Source of the DNA: Shewanella salipaludis
Lineage (GTDB): Bacteria > Pseudomonadota > Gammaproteobacteria > Enterobacterales > Shewanellaceae
Direction of reading: 5' to 3'
Assembly: GCF_012911865.1 (NCBI RefSeq)
Contig: NZ_JAAXYH010000007.1
Location: 124,001 to 188,000 of the forward strand
Length of the DNA stretch: 64,000 nt
The position numbers were made by a program, and so were the translations under genes. Position 1 is the stretch's first letter; each line of letters begins with the position of its first letter. Below, piece by piece: positions 19,082 through 34,173 of this stretch. The notes beneath the pieces were generated by a model. It was not told the DNA's origin. It did not search any database and saw nothing but the letters and a program-made list of their open reading frames with translations.

Positions 19082-19161
19082 TCTTAGACGGCTTAGGTTT
19101 TAGACAGCTATGATCTTAGACACCTTGGGTCTTAGACAGCTTTGCTCTTAGACAGTTTTTT
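19082..19161. repeat. Five-copy 16-bp tandem repeat
   Basis: TCTTAGAC (TTTTAGAC in the second unit) recurs at 19082, 19098, 19114, 19130 and 19146, exactly every 16 bp; the full unit is close to TCTTAGACAGCTTTGG, with several substitutions between copies. It lies in the 287-bp gap between the DUF416 stop and the AEC permease start. Confidence 0.85.
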
Positions 19162-19284
19162 GTGGGAGGAGGCGTATTCCTGGGTTGGCTCGAGGCGCTG
19201 CTGTCCCCAAGCCCTGATGTGCCAGCGGCCGCCGGGCCAGCCTTTAGGCGGACCCGTAGCCGATGGCGCGGCCGAATGCCGGAC

Positions 19285-19855
19285 TCAGACGCTGATGCCT
19301 ATGTTGGAGACGCCGGCCTCGATTATGTCTTGGCGCAGGCCCTTGACCAGGTCGGCGGTGATCTTCGGATTTTCTTCGATGATTTCCAGCAGGGTGTTCT
19401 GCAGCGCCTTCTCTTCTTCCATCACGGGATGGGCGAAGATGAAGTCGTCCATGGCATCGTCTTCCAGCTCGACATCGCTGATGGCTTCTATGTAGTTGGC
19501 CACAGTGCTGGAAGACAATTTGCTGATGTTGACTATGTCTTCTTCTATCTTGCCCTGGATAGCCCCCAGCAGGGTAGATAAGGCGACCACGGCATCCATG
19601 GCGGGGTAGACGCCATAGGCCTCGAAATCGCTTGGCTCAGGGGTATTGTCTTCGAGCCGCTGCAGCTGGACATCGATATTGAACTTGAGCTTGGGATCGT
19701 ACTGGGCCTGCCACAGGAGTTCGAGCACTGTGCTGAGCACGGCTGGCTCGCCAAACTTGCACACCTCGGAGAAAAGCTGATAGTTAGGCAACATGCGCTG
19801 GCATAGGGCGACGGCGAATAATTGCTTCTGCGCCAGGCTCAAGGCCTTTAAGCGT

Positions 19856-19881
<26 letters not shown>
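19285..19881 (-). CDS. DUF416 (YjaG-type) protein
   Basis: A 198-residue mostly helical cytosolic protein of the DUF416 family, known in E. coli as YjaG and without assigned function. LCQRMLPNYQLFSEVC near residue 27 and the YGVYPAMDAVVALSTLL segment near 87 are the family hallmarks; the C-terminal half is acidic (DVELEDDAMDD). The start at 19881 lies inside the end of barA, with a 26-nt overlap in another frame, so it is probably translated from the same mRNA. No enzyme motif is visible. Confidence 0.82.
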
Positions 19882-22660
<2,779 letters not shown>

Positions 22661-22762
22661 GGTCTGTGTGGGGATTCCCGGAAATTAACTCAGCTATTAA
22701 TCTTCTAAGACTGCCAGAAACCCTGTCGTCTTTGCCAGTTTTTTATTGTATCAGGGGCCGAA

Positions 22763-24100
22763 ATGGCACAATTTTTTAAAGCAAAACCAAATAGATCCAA
22801 GCAACTGTCGCCTAAGTTAACCCTGGATGTCGAGCAATTGGACCACTTGGGGGCGGGTATCGCCCAGCATCAGGGCAAGGTGGTGTTTGTCCCAGGCGCC
22901 CTGCCGGGCGAGCGGGCCAGGGTGCAGCTGACCGAGCAGAAGAAAAACTACGCCAGGGCCAGGCTGCTGGCAATAGAAACCCCGACGCCGGCCAGGACGG
23001 TGCCGCCATGCCCACATTATCAGGCCTGCGGCGGCTGCGATCTGCAGCATATGGCCTTGGCGGCCCAGCGTGAGCATAAGCAAGCCGCCCTGACATCCGT
23101 GATGGCCAAGTTTGCCGGTGCCAGCTCGGATCTGCTGGCAACGCCCCTGGAGGGTGAGGGCTGGCATTATCGCCGCCGTGCCAGGCTCGCCACCTGGTAT
23201 GACAAGCCAAGCAAGACCTTGACCTTGGGATTTCGCGCCGCCAGCAGCAGCCAAGTGGTGGCCATCAGCCAATGCCTGGTGTTGGCCGAGCCCTTGTCTG
23301 CGCTGATCGCGCCATTCTCCCTCCTGCTCAATCGCCTCGCGGGGCGCTCGACCCTGGGGCATCTGGAGTTAATCCAGGCGGATAACGGCCTGTTTGCGGT
23401 GCTGCGGATAACCAAGGCATTGAAGGATCAAGATAAGCAACAGCTTAGCGAGTTTGCGGGCCAACAGGGGATCCACCTGTTGCTGCAAGATAATGACGGT
23501 CAATTCGAGTATCTCAGTGCGGGCCGACCCATGCCGCACTATGCTTTGCTCGATGGCGGGGTTTGCCTGAGTTTTACGCCGGGAAACTTCGTCCAGGTCA
23601 ACGAAGAGATCAATCGCCGCATGGTCGAACAGGCGCTCGATTGGCTGGCCCCGGAGCCGGGTGAGCGCATCCTGGATCTCTTCTGTGGCGTAGGTAATTT
23701 CAGTGCGCCGCTGGCGGCCAAGGGCGCCGAGGTGGTCGGGGTCGAAGGCGTGCCCGAGATGGTGACTCAGGCGCGCAGCAATGCCGCCGCCAATGAGTTG
23801 GCCAATCTGACCTTCTTCCATGGGGATCTGAGCGCAGATCTGTCCGGGGAAGCCTGGATGGGCAAGATAGATAAGCTGCTGCTCGATCCCGCCAGGGCGG
23901 GCGCCTTCGAGAGCCTGCAGTGGCTGAAGAAGATGAAGCCCCGCAGCGTGGTCTATGTCTCCTGTAATCCCGCCAGCCTCGCCAGGGATACGGGTGTGTT
24001 GTTGGCCCAGGGCTACAAGTTGCAGAAGCTGGGGCTTATCGACATGTTCCCTCAGACCCATCACATAGAGGCGATGGCGCTGTTCGAGCTGACCAGGTAA
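22763..24100 (+). CDS. rlmD: 23S rRNA (uracil-1939-C5)-methyltransferase
   Basis: Methylates U1939 of 23S rRNA with SAM. The 445-residue protein has an N-terminal TRAM domain (to about 75), the 4Fe-4S cysteines in [11 protein letters not shown] near residues 84-94 plus a later cysteine, the SAM motif [12 protein letters not shown] near 310, and the catalytic cysteine in [12 protein letters not shown] near 401. RlmD (formerly RumA) is preferred over the related RlmC by length and by its place before relA, a conserved pair. It diverges from barA. Confidence 0.93.
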   Translation: MAQFFKAKPNRSKQLSPKLTLDVEQLDHLGAGIAQHQGKVVFVPGALPGERARVQLTEQKKNYARARLLAIETPTPARTVPPCPHYQACGGCDLQHMALAAQREHKQAALTSVMAKFAGASSDLLATPLEGEGWHYRRRARLATWYDKPSKTLTLGFRAASSSQVVAISQCLVLAEPLSALIAPFSLLLNRLAGRSTLGHLELIQADNGLFAVLRITKALKDQDKQQLSEFAGQQGIHLLLQDNDGQFEYLSAGRPMPHYALLDGGVCLSFTPGNFVQVNEEINRRMVEQALDWLAPEPGERILDLFCGVGNFSAPLAAKGAEVVGVEGVPEMVTQARSNAAANELANLTFFHGDLSADLSGEAWMGKIDKLLLDPARAGAFESLQWLKKMKPRSVVYVSCNPASLARDTGVLLAQGYKLQKLGLIDMFPQTHHIEAMALFELTR

Positions 24101-24264
24101 CCCATGGGCTCCTGGTCCCTGGCCCGGGTTGGTCTGAGCCTGGAAAACGGCAAAAATAGCAGCAATCGAGCCCTATGGATTTGACAAAGAGGCAGCAATG
24201 CCGAAGATAGGGGAGGTAGAGTCGAGCTCTCACCTCTGTTGCTCCAGATAAGGAAATGTTGTCT

Positions 24265-26469
24265 ATGGTATCTGTTCGCGAAGCGCACTTTAACGATCCG
24301 GATTTTCACCTGGAGGCATGGGTTGCCCGTCATGTCAGCCAGGCCGACGAAGCGCAGATACTCCTGACCCTGCTCAGACAGGTCGAGGCCCTGCCGGCCA
24401 AGAGCCCGGCGGCGCACCGGGCCTTGTTGGAACAGGCCAGGGAGATGATCGAAATTCTGGCGCCGCTGAACATGGACATAGAGACGCTGCAGGCGGCGGT
24501 GTTGTTTCTGGTGTTCGAGGCCGGCTTGCTGAGCAAGGAAGCCCTGGCCGACAGATATGGCACTGGGTTGGCGACCCTGGTCGGCAACGTGGTGACCATG
24601 AATGCCATCGGCGCCCTCAAGCTCAACCCCCAATCACGCAGCGGCGAACCCCAGATAGACAATATCCGCCGCATGCTGCTGGCCATGGTCGAAGACGTGC
24701 GCGCCGTGGTGATCAAATTGGCCGAGCGGGTGTGTCTGTTGCGGGCGGTGAAGAATGCCGACGAAGAGACCCGGGTGCTGCTGGCCAGAGAAATTGCCGA
24801 CATCTATGCGCCACTGGCCAACCGCCTGGGCATAGGCCAGCTCAAGTGGGAGCTGGAAGATCTGTCATTCCGTTACCTGCATCCAGCCACCTACAAGGAC
24901 ATAGCCAAGCAACTCGACGGCAAGCGCCTGGACAGGGAAATCTTCATCGACAAGTTCGTCAGCCAGTTGCAACAGCGACTGGATGAAGATCAGATCCGCG
25001 CCAAGGTCTATGGCAGGCCGAAACACATCTACAGCATCTGGCGCAAGATGAAAGGCAAGCATCTGAAGTTTGATGAGTTGTTCGATGTGCGCGCCGTGCG
25101 CATCGTCACCGAAAGGCTGCAGGACTGTTATGGGGCGCTGGGGGTGGTGCATACCCTGTGGCACCATATTCCCCGCGAGTTCGACGACTATGTCGCCAAT
25201 CCCAAGCCCAACGGCTATCAATCCATACATACAGTGGTGGTCGGTCCCGAGGGCAAGACGGTCGAGATCCAGATCCGCACCCAGGCGATGCACGAAGATG
25301 CCGAACTCGGGGTCGCAGCCCACTGGAAATACAAGGAAGGCACCAAGGGCAAGCCCAGCGGTTACGAAGAAAAGATCAACTGGCTGCGCAAGATACTGCA
25401 ATGGCAGGAGGATGTGGCCGAGAGTGGCAATCTGGTGGAAGAAGTCCGCAGCCAGGTATTCGAAGACAGGGTCTATGTGTTTACCCCCAGCGGCGAGGTG
25501 ATAGATTTGCCCCAGGGCTCGACCGTGTTGGACTTCGCCTATTATATCCACTCCCAGGTGGGGCATAAGTGTATCGGTGCCAAGGTGGACGGCCGCATAG
25601 TGCCCTTCACCTACCAGGTGGAGACGGGTGAGCGTATCGAGATCATCACATCCAAACACCCCAATCCCAAGCGGGACTGGCTCAATCCCAACCTGGGCTA
25701 TATCAAGTCCGCCAGATCTCGTTCGAAGATCCAGCACTGGTTCAAGCAGCAGGACAGGGACAAGAATATCATCGCCGGCAAGGAGATGCTTGAAACCGAA
25801 CTGCTGCGGGTGAGCCTCAAGCTAAAGGACGCGGCGGTGGCGGTGGAGCGCTTCAACATGAGCGGCATGGATGACATGCTGGCGGCCATAGGCGGCGGCG
25901 ATCTGCGCCTCAACCAGGTGGTTAACTATATTCAGAGCAGCCTGCGCCAGGAGCGGGTCTCGGACGAGGAAGCGGTCGAAGATCTGGTCAAGAAGGGCCA
26001 CCATAAGCCGGAGCCGGGGGGCAAGGGCCAGGTCGAAGTCAATGGCGTCGGCAATCTGCTCAGCCATATGGCCCGTTGCTGCCAGCCGGTGCCGGGCGAT
26101 GAGATTTACGGTTTTATCACCAAGGGCCGCGGCATCTCGGTGCATAAGGCCGATTGCGAACAGGTCAAGGAATTGATGCGCGCGCACCCGGAGCGCGGGG
26201 TCGAGGTGGTCTGGGGTGAGAACTATTCGGGCGGCTATCGCTTGCGGCTCAGGGTATTGGCCCATGATCGCAGTGGTTTGCTGCGGGATCTGACCTCGGT
26301 GCTGGCGGCAGAAAAGTCCAACGTCATGGCCATGAGTTCATCTTCGGATGTCAAGACCCAGACGGCCGCCATAGAACTCGAGCTCGAATTGTATAATCTC
26401 GAGGGACTGTCCAGGGTGATCTCCAAGCTGACCCAGGTCGATGGTATCATAGAGGCGCGGCGGCTCTGA
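24265..26469 (+). CDS. relA: GTP pyrophosphokinase RelA
   Basis: Ribosome-bound ppGpp synthetase that responds to uncharged tRNA; sets off the stringent response. The 734-residue protein has a pseudo-hydrolase domain (about 1-190) in which the HD catalytic pair is replaced (TLQAAVLFLVFEAGLL), a synthetase domain from about 230 with FDVRAVRI and NGYQSIHTVV, a TGS domain near 400-465 starting VYVFTPSGEVIDLP, a zinc-finger segment with CCQPVPGDEI near 610 and a C-terminal ACT domain. The ATG at 24265 matches the MVxVRxAH start of enteric RelA; an in-frame ATG 9 nt earlier is too close to AGGA. It follows rlmD. Confidence 0.96.
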   Translation: MVSVREAHFNDPDFHLEAWVARHVSQADEAQILLTLLRQVEALPAKSPAAHRALLEQAREMIEILAPLNMDIETLQAAVLFLVFEAGLLSKEALADRYGTGLATLVGNVVTMNAIGALKLNPQSRSGEPQIDNIRRMLLAMVEDVRAVVIKLAERVCLLRAVKNADEETRVLLAREIADIYAPLANRLGIGQLKWELEDLSFRYLHPATYKDIAKQLDGKRLDREIFIDKFVSQLQQRLDEDQIRAKVYGRPKHIYSIWRKMKGKHLKFDELFDVRAVRIVTERLQDCYGALGVVHTLWHHIPREFDDYVANPKPNGYQSIHTVVVGPEGKTVEIQIRTQAMHEDAELGVAAHWKYKEGTKGKPSGYEEKINWLRKILQWQEDVAESGNLVEEVRSQVFEDRVYVFTPSGEVIDLPQGSTVLDFAYYIHSQVGHKCIGAKVDGRIVPFTYQVETGERIEIITSKHPNPKRDWLNPNLGYIKSARSRSKIQHWFKQQDRDKNIIAGKEMLETELLRVSLKLKDAAVAVERFNMSGMDDMLAAIGGGDLRLNQVVNYIQSSLRQERVSDEEAVEDLVKKGHHKPEPGGKGQVEVNGVGNLLSHMARCCQPVPGDEIYGFITKGRGISVHKADCEQVKELMRAHPERGVEVVWGENYSGGYRLRLRVLAHDRSGLLRDLTSVLAAEKSNVMAMSSSSDVKTQTAAIELELELYNLEGLSRVISKLTQVDGIIEARRL

Positions 26470-26495
26470 TGGCTAACCTCTCCCTCTCGACATAG

Positions 26496-26559
26496 GCCAT
26501 GTCATGCGCAATGTTATGAACAATGTCATTAGCCATGTAATGTCATCAGCCATGTCATG
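26496..26559. repeat. Degenerate direct repeats of GCCATGTCATG
   Basis: GCCATGTCATG occurs exactly at 26496-26506 and 26549-26559, with variant copies between (AATGTTATG, AATGTCATTA, GCCATGTAATGTCAT). The array lies just after the relA stop and before a GC palindrome. Confidence 0.65.
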
Positions 26560-26572
26560 AGGTAAACCTGTG

Positions 26573-26594
26573 TGAGGCGGCCGCGGCCGCCTCA
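26573..26594. repeat. Perfect 22-nt GC-rich palindrome between relA and mazG
   Basis: TGAGGCGGCCG is followed immediately by its reverse complement CGGCCGCCTCA. The centre is CGGCCGCGGCCG, which also occurs at 13006-13017 before thiL. No T-run follows. It may be a protein site or a hairpin at the end of the relA message. Confidence 0.75.
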
Positions 26595-26630
26595 GTTGTT
26601 AACCTGGCCCAATCTGAGTGGAAATACGCT

Positions 26631-27461
26631 ATGCCCCTGAAATCTACCCCATCACAGTCCACTGCTGCCGACATAGAGCGTCTGCTGGCCATCATGGCCA
26701 AGCTCAGGGATCCCGACTCGGGTTGCCCCTGGGACAAGGCGCAGAGCTTCGCCACCATAGTGCCTTTCACCCTGGAGGAAGCCTATGAGGTGGCCGACAC
26801 CATAGAAAGATTGGCGCTGGAGGAATTGCCGGGCGAGCTGGGTGACTTGCTGTTTCAGGTGATCTTCTATTGCCAGCTGGGCAAGGAGCAGGGGCTGTTC
26901 GATTTCTCCGTGGTGGTCGACAAAATTTGCACCAAGCTCACGGAGCGCCATCCCCATGTGTTCGGCGAGCACGGCGGAAGCGGGGAATTGAGCGCCGCCG
27001 GGGTCAAAGACAGCTGGGAGGCCATCAAGGCCAGGGAGCGCCAGGCCAATGAGCAACACTCTGTGCTGGACAACATTCCCCTGAGCCTGCCGGCGCTGGC
27101 GCGCTCGGTGAAGATCCAGCAGCGGGTCGCCCGGGTCGGTTTCGATTGGGCCGAGCTGGAGCCCGTGGTGGCGAAGATCCACGAGGAGATAGACGAAGTG
27201 CTGCATGAAGTGCGCCAGAGCCGGGTCGATGCGGCCAAGGTGCGCGATGAGATGGGCGATCTCCTGTTTGCCGTGACTAACCTGGCACGCCATCTCGGGG
27301 TCGAGCCAGAGCAGGCGCTGCGCCAGGCCAATGCCAAGTTTGAGCGCCGTTTTCGCGGCGTCGAAACTTTGGCCACGGCCGATGGCAAGGCCCTGACGGA
27401 CCATGATCTGGCGGCGCTGGACGCTTTCTGGGATCAGGTAAAACACCAGGAGAAGCGCTAA
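26631..27461 (+). CDS. mazG: Nucleoside triphosphate pyrophosphohydrolase MazG
   Basis: Hydrolyses NTPs to NMP and pyrophosphate; in E. coli it limits ppGpp-linked cell death and sits after relA. The 276-residue protein has two MazG modules: the first with CPWDKAQSFATIVPFTLEEAYEV near residues 31-50 and ELGDLLFQVIFY, the second with VGFDWAELEPVVAKIHEEIDEV near 165 and DEMGDLLFAVTNLARH near 205, each carrying the E-x-x-E and E-x-x-D magnesium ligands. The relA-mazG order is conserved, but here a 161-bp spacer with repeats separates them. The start MPLKSTPSQ fits a short N-terminal extension. Confidence 0.93.
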   Translation: MPLKSTPSQSTAADIERLLAIMAKLRDPDSGCPWDKAQSFATIVPFTLEEAYEVADTIERLALEELPGELGDLLFQVIFYCQLGKEQGLFDFSVVVDKICTKLTERHPHVFGEHGGSGELSAAGVKDSWEAIKARERQANEQHSVLDNIPLSLPALARSVKIQQRVARVGFDWAELEPVVAKIHEEIDEVLHEVRQSRVDAAKVRDEMGDLLFAVTNLARHLGVEPEQALRQANAKFERRFRGVETLATADGKALTDHDLAALDAFWDQVKHQEKR

Positions 27462-27475
27462 AGGCGAATTGGTGT

Positions 27476-27504
27476 TTGTCGAATCGCGGGGCCTTTGATA
27501 TACT
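27476..27504 (+). promoter_or_regulatory. Candidate sigma-70 promoter for pyrG
   Basis: TTGTCG (27476-27481) and TATACT (27499-27504) are separated by 17 bp and lie 63 nt before the pyrG start. The -10 matches 5 of 6 consensus positions and the -35 matches 4 of 6. A GCCCC tract falls near the expected transcript start. Confidence 0.45.
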
Positions 27505-27519
27505 ATTGCCCCGTCCTAG

Positions 27520-29205
<1,686 letters not shown>

Positions 29206-29217
29206 GGTGTGAGCGAT

Positions 29218-29248
29218 AGCCGGTTTCCCATGGGGAGCCGGCTTTTTA
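29218..29248 (+). terminator. Rho-independent terminator after pyrG
   Basis: AGCCGG (29218-29223) pairs with CCGGCT (29238-29243), with further pairing of TCCC to GGGA inside, then TTTTTATTT. Confidence 0.85.
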
Positions 29249-29360
29249 TTTAACGCGTCCGCCAAGAATCAGATACCCATGCAATAGCCCGAATGACTGC
29301 ATTCCATGGATATTGGTTTTTACTTTATTCTTAATTTCTTATCTTTTAATTTAACCTTAA

Positions 29361-30665
<1,305 letters not shown>

Positions 30666-30704
30666 TCGCCCCTGCCAGGGTGCAGTAATTTAACCTTTGA
30701 CGCG

Positions 30705-30732
30705 AAAAGGCCACCACCGGGTGGCCTTTTTT
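30705..30732 (+). terminator. Rho-independent terminator after eno
   Basis: An 11-bp stem AAAAGGCCACC / GGTGGCCTTTT (30705-30715 and 30720-30730) with a 4-nt loop, ending in a T-run. It lies about 60 nt before ftsB, so ftsB needs its own promoter or read-through. Confidence 0.93.
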
Positions 30733-30787
30733 GTTGTACTATCTGCACTATCTTATTTTGACTCGGATACGGGCTTTCACTTCCACC

Positions 30788-31093
30788 ATGAAACGCTTTC
30801 TTCTTGTATTAATAGTGTTATTGAGTCTGCTGCAATACCGTCTCTGGTTGGGCGGCAACAGCCTGCCCGGGTATTTGGGGCTGCAAAAACAGATCCATGG
30901 TCAGCAGCTGGGTAACGCCAAGTTAGCGGCGCGAAATCAGGTTCTCAGGGAAGAAATTACCGACCTTCGCAGCGGCACCGAAGCCCTGGAAGAGAGGGCG
31001 CGCAACGAATTGGGCATGGTCAAGCAGGGTGAAACCTTTTACCGGGTCGTCGGCAGTGATCAGCGCTCTCCCGCGCGAAAAGGCCAAGATTAA
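30788..31093 (+). CDS. ftsB: Cell division protein FtsB
   Basis: Single-pass inner-membrane protein that joins FtsL and FtsQ in the divisome. The 101-residue chain has a transmembrane segment at about 3-20 (RFLLVLIVLLSLLQYRLWLG), then a periplasmic coiled coil with LAARNQVLREEITDLRSG, and ends in the ARNELGMVKQGETFYRV motif typical of FtsB. The ATG at 30788 is chosen because homology begins there; the open frame extends upstream into the terminator. ispD follows 5 nt after the stop. Confidence 0.94.
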   Translation: MKRFLLVLIVLLSLLQYRLWLGGNSLPGYLGLQKQIHGQQLGNAKLAARNQVLREEITDLRSGTEALEERARNELGMVKQGETFYRVVGSDQRSPARKGQD

Positions 31094-31098
31094 GCCTG

Positions 31099-31821
31099 AT
31101 GACAGAGACACTTGCAATGTTGCCAACCCAAGACAAGATTATCGCCATAGTGCCGGCGGCCGGCATCGGCAGCCGCATGGGCAGCGAACTCCCCAAACAG
31201 TATCTGCTGCTCGATGACCAGTGTATTCTGGCCCATACCCTGGACCGCCTGCTCGGACATCCGCAGATAAGCCAGGTGATAGTGGCACTGCATCCGGCGG
31301 ACGAGCATTTCGCCGCCCTGGCGCAGGCGAGCCATCCGAAAATCCTGACTGTGACTGGCGGGGGCGAGCGTGCCGACTCAGTGCTGGCCGCGCTCAACAG
31401 GGCAGATGAGCATGCCTGGGCGCTGGTGCATGACGCCGCCAGACCCTGCCTGGCGGCCGACGACATAGACCGCCTGTTGGCCGCCAGGAGCGAGTTCCCC
31501 CAGGGGGCCATTCTGGCTATGCCGGTGCGTGATACCATGAAGCGCGCCGATCCCAAAGGCCGCATCCAGACCACGGTCAGTCGGGAACGCCTCTGGCATG
31601 CCTTGACACCACAGATGTTCCCGGTGGCCAGCTTGCGGAGCCACTTGGCGGCGGCGTTGAGCGCCGGCGCCCTCATCACGGACGAGGCCTCGGCGATGGA
31701 GTGGGCCGGTGAGGCGCCCGGCCTGGTGGTTGGCCGGGCGGACAATATTAAGGTGACCCATCCGGACGATCTGCGTCTGGCGCGGTTATTTCTGACTCGG
31801 GCGAACAGCGCCTTAGGTTAA
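31099..31821 (+). CDS. ispD: 2-C-methyl-D-erythritol 4-phosphate cytidylyltransferase
   Basis: Third enzyme of the MEP isoprenoid pathway: couples CTP to methylerythritol phosphate. The 240-residue protein has the nucleotide-binding PAAGIGSRMGSELPKQY near residues 19-35, VHDAARPCL near 112 and the TDEASAMEW segment near 193. The start at 31099 overlaps no gene; a second ATG at 31117 (MLPTQDK) is also possible. It lies between ftsB and ispF, the order typical of gammaproteobacteria. Confidence 0.95.
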   Translation: MTETLAMLPTQDKIIAIVPAAGIGSRMGSELPKQYLLLDDQCILAHTLDRLLGHPQISQVIVALHPADEHFAALAQASHPKILTVTGGGERADSVLAALNRADEHAWALVHDAARPCLAADDIDRLLAARSEFPQGAILAMPVRDTMKRADPKGRIQTTVSRERLWHALTPQMFPVASLRSHLAAALSAGALITDEASAMEWAGEAPGLVVGRADNIKVTHPDDLRLARLFLTRANSALG

Positions 31822-31845
31822 GACAATCAATCCTGGAAGTGACAG

Positions 31846-32346
31846 ATGAAAATGCGTATAGGTCATGGGTTCGACGTACATAAATTTGGCGGTGATGCGC
31901 CGTTGATCCTCGGCGGGGTTGAAGTGCCCTATGAGACAGGCTTGATAGCCCATTCGGATGGCGATGTGGTGCTGCACGCCATAGCGGATGCGCTGCTCGG
32001 TGCCATGGCCCTCGGCGACATAGGCCGGCATTTTCCCGACACGGACGCCGCCTTTAAGGGCGCCGACAGCCGGGTGCTGCTGCGCCATTGCTACCGCCTG
32101 GCACAGGATAAAGGTTTCGAATTGGGCAACCTGGATGTTACCGTCATAGCCCAGGCGCCCAAGATGGCGCCCCATATCCAGGCCATCAGGCAAGTATTGG
32201 CGCAAGATCTGGACAGCGACATAGAGACGATTAACGTCAAGGCCACCACCACAGAAAAACTTGGCTTCACAGGCCGAAAAGAAGGTATTGCCGTCGAAGC
32301 CGTGGTGCTGATGACGGCCAAGACAGCTAACCAAGCGACAAACTAA
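31846..32346 (+). CDS. ispF: 2-C-methyl-D-erythritol 2,4-cyclodiphosphate synthase
   Basis: Fifth MEP-pathway enzyme: cyclises the CDP-methylerythritol phosphate to the cyclodiphosphate and releases CMP. The 166 residues include the zinc site GHGFDVHKF near 6-14, the [18 protein letters not shown] segment near 36, and [11 protein letters not shown] near 61. It follows ispD by 24 nt and precedes truD by 16 nt, so ispD-ispF-truD-surE-pcm appear cotranscribed. Confidence 0.97.
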   Translation: MKMRIGHGFDVHKFGGDAPLILGGVEVPYETGLIAHSDGDVVLHAIADALLGAMALGDIGRHFPDTDAAFKGADSRVLLRHCYRLAQDKGFELGNLDVTVIAQAPKMAPHIQAIRQVLAQDLDSDIETINVKATTTEKLGFTGRKEGIAVEAVVLMTAKTANQATN

Positions 32347-32362
32347 GAGATATCAGCCTCCC

Positions 32363-33427
32363 ATGAGTGAATTACATTACCTGTACGGTAAACCTGCCGC
32401 CAAGGCAGATCTAAGGACCCACAACGGCGACTTTATCGTCAAGGAAATCCTGCCCTTCAGCCCGACGGGCGAAGGCGAGCATCATATGCTGCACGTACGC
32501 AAGGAAGGGCTCAATACAGTGCAGGTGGCGGAGATGCTGGCCAAGTTTGCCAAGGTGCATCCTAAGGAAGTGACCTTTGCCGGTCAGAAAGACAAGAACG
32601 CCATCACCGAGCAATGGTTTGGGGTACGCATCCCGGGCAAAGACACGCCGGACTGGGCGAGCCTGAACAGTGATAAGCTGACGATCCTCACGAGCAGCCG
32701 CCATAGCAAGAAGCTGCGCACCGGGGCCCTGCTGGGCAACAGGTTCATCCTGACCCTGCGTAACGTCACGGATATCGCAGATGTGGTGACACGCCTGGTT
32801 TCCGTGGCCAAGACAGGGGTGCCGAATTATTTCGGTGAACAGCGGTTCGGTCACGATGGCAAGAATTTGGTGCTCGGGCGGCAGATGCTGGCGGGGCGCA
32901 AGGTCAAAGACAGAAATAAGCGCAGCATGTACCTGTCGGCGGTGCGCTCACACCTATTCAACCAGGTGGTGTCTTATCGTCTGAGCCAACATGGCATAAC
33001 GCCCATGGCGGGGGATTGCGTGATGCTCAGCGGCAGCAAGAGCTTCTTCGTCGCCGAGCAGTGGGATGAGGTGGTTGTTAAACGTTTGGCCGAGAAAGAT
33101 ATCCAGCTGTCGGCACCCTTATGGGGCCGGGGGCAGATCTTGCCCAAGGGCGAGGCGGCGGCGATGGAAACCCTGGCTGTGAGTGAACTGAGCGAGGATT
33201 GCTACGGCCTGGAGCACGCAGGGCTGGAGCAGGAACGCCGTCCCTTGCTGCTGGAGCCCCAGGGGTTAAAATACCAGGTACAGGACGATGTGATGACCTT
33301 GGAGTTTGTGTTGCCGGCTGGCAGTTTTGCGACCTCCCTGCTCAGGGAGTTGTTCGATTACCAGGATGTCAAAGAGCGCCAGTGGCAGGAAAGTGTCGCG
33401 GCAGATAAGCGCACACAGGAGTCGTGA
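32363..33427 (+). CDS. truD: tRNA pseudouridine(13) synthase TruD
   Basis: Isomerises U13 to pseudouridine in tRNA-Glu. The 354-residue protein has the catalytic-aspartate motif [15 protein letters not shown] near residues 72-86 and the later NYFGEQRFG motif near 155, with the inserted TRUD domain in between and after. The TGA stop overlaps the ATG of surE, so translation is coupled. This truD-surE-pcm-nlpD-rpoS order is conserved in gammaproteobacteria. Confidence 0.95.
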   Translation: MSELHYLYGKPAAKADLRTHNGDFIVKEILPFSPTGEGEHHMLHVRKEGLNTVQVAEMLAKFAKVHPKEVTFAGQKDKNAITEQWFGVRIPGKDTPDWASLNSDKLTILTSSRHSKKLRTGALLGNRFILTLRNVTDIADVVTRLVSVAKTGVPNYFGEQRFGHDGKNLVLGRQMLAGRKVKDRNKRSMYLSAVRSHLFNQVVSYRLSQHGITPMAGDCVMLSGSKSFFVAEQWDEVVVKRLAEKDIQLSAPLWGRGQILPKGEAAAMETLAVSELSEDCYGLEHAGLEQERRPLLLEPQGLKYQVQDDVMTLEFVLPAGSFATSLLRELFDYQDVKERQWQESVAADKRTQES

Positions 33428-34173
33428 TGAGAATATTGGTCAGTAACGATGATGGGGTGCATGCCCCGGGGATCAAGGCGCTGGCAGAGGCCCTGGGCGA
33501 GTTTGCCGAAGTGCTGACCGTGGCTCCCGACAGAAACTGTTCCGGCGCGAGCAACTCATTAACCTTGACTAACCCATTAAGAATTAATAGGTTAGAGGGT
33601 GGCTTCGTATCGGTGAACGGCACGCCTACGGATTGCGTTCATCTGGCCATCCGGGAATTGTTCGACCAGGAACCCGATATTGTCGTCTCAGGCATCAACG
33701 CCGGCGCCAATCTGGGGGACGATACCCTGTATTCGGGGACCGTCGCCGCCGCCATGGAAGGGCGCTTCCTGGGGCTGCCCGCCATCGCCATTTCCCTGGT
33801 GGGGCGCAAGCTGCTGCATTACGACACTGCGGCTGTGTTTGCCGCCCGGATAGTGAAGGGCCTGCTGAGCCATCCCCTGGCGAAGGATCAGATCCTCAAC
33901 GTCAATGTGCCGGATCTGCCCCTGGCGGAGATCCAGGGGATCCGGGTCACGCGTCTGGGTGCCCGCCATAAGGCCGAAGGCATGGTACGGATGGAAGATC
34001 CCGCCGGCAGGGAAATCTTCTGGCTGGGGCCTCCGGGAATAGAACAGGATGCCAGCCAAGGCACGGATTTCGACGCAGTGGCCAATGGCTATGTGTCCAT
34101 CACTCCATTAACTGTGGACTTGACCGCTTACAGTCAGCTGTCGGGTCTGGAAAATTGGGTCAAGAATATATGA
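33427..34173 (+). CDS. surE: 5'-nucleotidase/exopolyphosphatase SurE
   Basis: Metal-dependent phosphatase acting on nucleoside 5'-monophosphates and short polyphosphate, linked to stationary-phase survival. The 248-residue protein begins [15 protein letters not shown] with the metal-binding DD pair at residues 8-9 and has the SGASNSLTL and [13 protein letters not shown] motifs. The ATG at 33427 shares its A with the truD stop; a GTG 3 nt earlier is less likely. Its stop overlaps the pcm start in ATGA. Confidence 0.96.
   Translation: MRILVSNDDGVHAPGIKALAEALGEFAEVLTVAPDRNCSGASNSLTLTNPLRINRLEGGFVSVNGTPTDCVHLAIRELFDQEPDIVVSGINAGANLGDDTLYSGTVAAAMEGRFLGLPAIAISLVGRKLLHYDTAAVFAARIVKGLLSHPLAKDQILNVNVPDLPLAEIQGIRVTRLGARHKAEGMVRMEDPAGREIFWLGPPGIEQDASQGTDFDAVANGYVSITPLTVDLTAYSQLSGLENWVKNI

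Noticed and set aside
24181-24209. TTGACA before relA as a promoter
   Set aside because: The -35 is exact but no -10 with proper spacing is present.
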